This document shows, in pieces, positions 5,186 through 5,563 of a stretch of 5,563 nucleotides of DNA. A program made the translations under genes and the position numbers. The notes beneath the pieces were generated by a model. That model did no database searches. It had not been told where the DNA came from and worked only from the letters and a program-made list of their open reading frames with translations. Numbering within the stretch: position 1 is the stretch's first letter; each line of letters starts with the position of its first letter. Source of the stretch: Deltaproteobacteria bacterium (lineage in GTDB: Bacteria > Desulfobacterota > DSM-4660 > Desulfatiglandales > HGW-15); contig JAHECH010000332.1 of the NCBI GenBank assembly GCA_024641835.1, positions 1 through 5,563 of the forward strand. The letters run 5' to 3'.

Positions 5186-5563
5186 ATGCCGGGGTATGAC
5201 AGGAGCGATTCGACGAGCAGCAAATGGATGATCACCGTGACGGTGATGACGGGTACCCTTTTGGCCTCTCTCGACACGAGTATCGTCAACGTGGCGCTGC
5301 CCTACATGCGCGGCAGTCTCGGCGCCTCCATCGAGGAGATTACGTGGGTCGCCACAGGGTATATCCTCTCCAATGTGATTGTCATGCCGCTTATTGCCTT
5401 CCTGACGTCTCGCTTCGGACGCAAGCGCTTCTACACGTTCAGCGTGTTTCTCTTCACCGTGAGTTCCATGATGTGCGGGACAAGCCGGACCTTGGGGACG
5501 ATGGTCCTGTTCAGAGTCATCCAGGGAATCGGAGGGGGAGCGCTTATCCCTGTGTCCCAAGCC
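5186..5563 (+). CDS. emrB: EmrB-like MFS drug transporter, N-terminal part
   Basis: The first 126 residues of a 14-helix (DHA2) proton-driven drug exporter are present; the gene runs off the window edge in frame, with no stop. Helix 1 carries the LASLDTSIVNVALPYM motif (26-41) with the membrane Asp at 30. Helix 2 follows at about 52-75. The cytoplasmic loop has motif A-like SRFGRKRFY (75-83). Motif B is FRVIQGIGGGALIP (109-122), whose Arg110 is linked to proton coupling in the family. Full-length relatives have about 510 residues, so roughly three quarters lie beyond the edge. The ATG at 5186 follows the emrA stop by 10 nt, with a modest AGGG (5174-5177) overlapping that stop. It should pair with the adaptor upstream; the outer-membrane channel is not in view. 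Confidence 0.93.
   Translation, partial: MPGYDRSDSTSSKWMITVTVMTGTLLASLDTSIVNVALPYMRGSLGASIEEITWVATGYILSNVIVMPLIAFLTSRFGRKRFYTFSVFLFTVSSMMCGTSRTLGTMVLFRVIQGIGGGALIPVSQA

Overview
The window looks like chromosome of a GC-moderate, Gram-negative bacterium. Gene content and protein style (a copper P-type ATPase with the CcoI/FixI N-terminus, a monoheme cytochrome c, an EmrAB-type pump, a divergent UspA, IS3-type debris) suggest Desulfobacterota (the old Deltaproteobacteria). That placement is inference; no rRNA or marker gene is present.

Layout. Positions 1-260 hold no gene. They contain short hairpins, a 26-bp tandem repeat and a duplicated 12-bp motif, the second copy of which includes the end of the next gene. 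A universal stress protein gene lies on the minus strand (261-722). Positions 738-920 are non-coding as far as can be seen, with two abutting perfect palindromes. From about 921 to 1117 lies the broken 3' end of an IS3-family insertion sequence: the transposase C-terminus is split over three frame segments and followed by a recognisable right terminal repeat. Directly against that end is the C-terminal part of a c-type cytochrome (1118-1401). It has its CxxCH haem motif but no start codon before it and no signal peptide, so the insertion decapitated it. A P1B copper ATPase (1388-3868, GTG start) overlaps the cytochrome end by 14 bp and appears intact. A 203-bp gap follows with an interrupted inverted repeat and a well-formed sigma-70-type promoter. 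It leads into an emrA-like periplasmic adaptor (4072-5175) and, 10 bp later, an emrB-like MFS transporter that runs off the right edge (5186 onward).

Functional reading. The cytochrome and ATPase probably formed one transcription unit for respiratory-chain or copper-oxidase maturation, whose upstream part was lost at the IS. The emrAB pair is a separate unit with its own promoter, predicted to be an efflux pump. I found no convincing undescribed system. The points most worth a second look are the IS-truncated cytochrome with a probable His in place of the usual Met haem ligand, the ATPase with an altered HP motif, the USP lacking the usual ATP-binding glycines, and the repeat cluster at the left edge.
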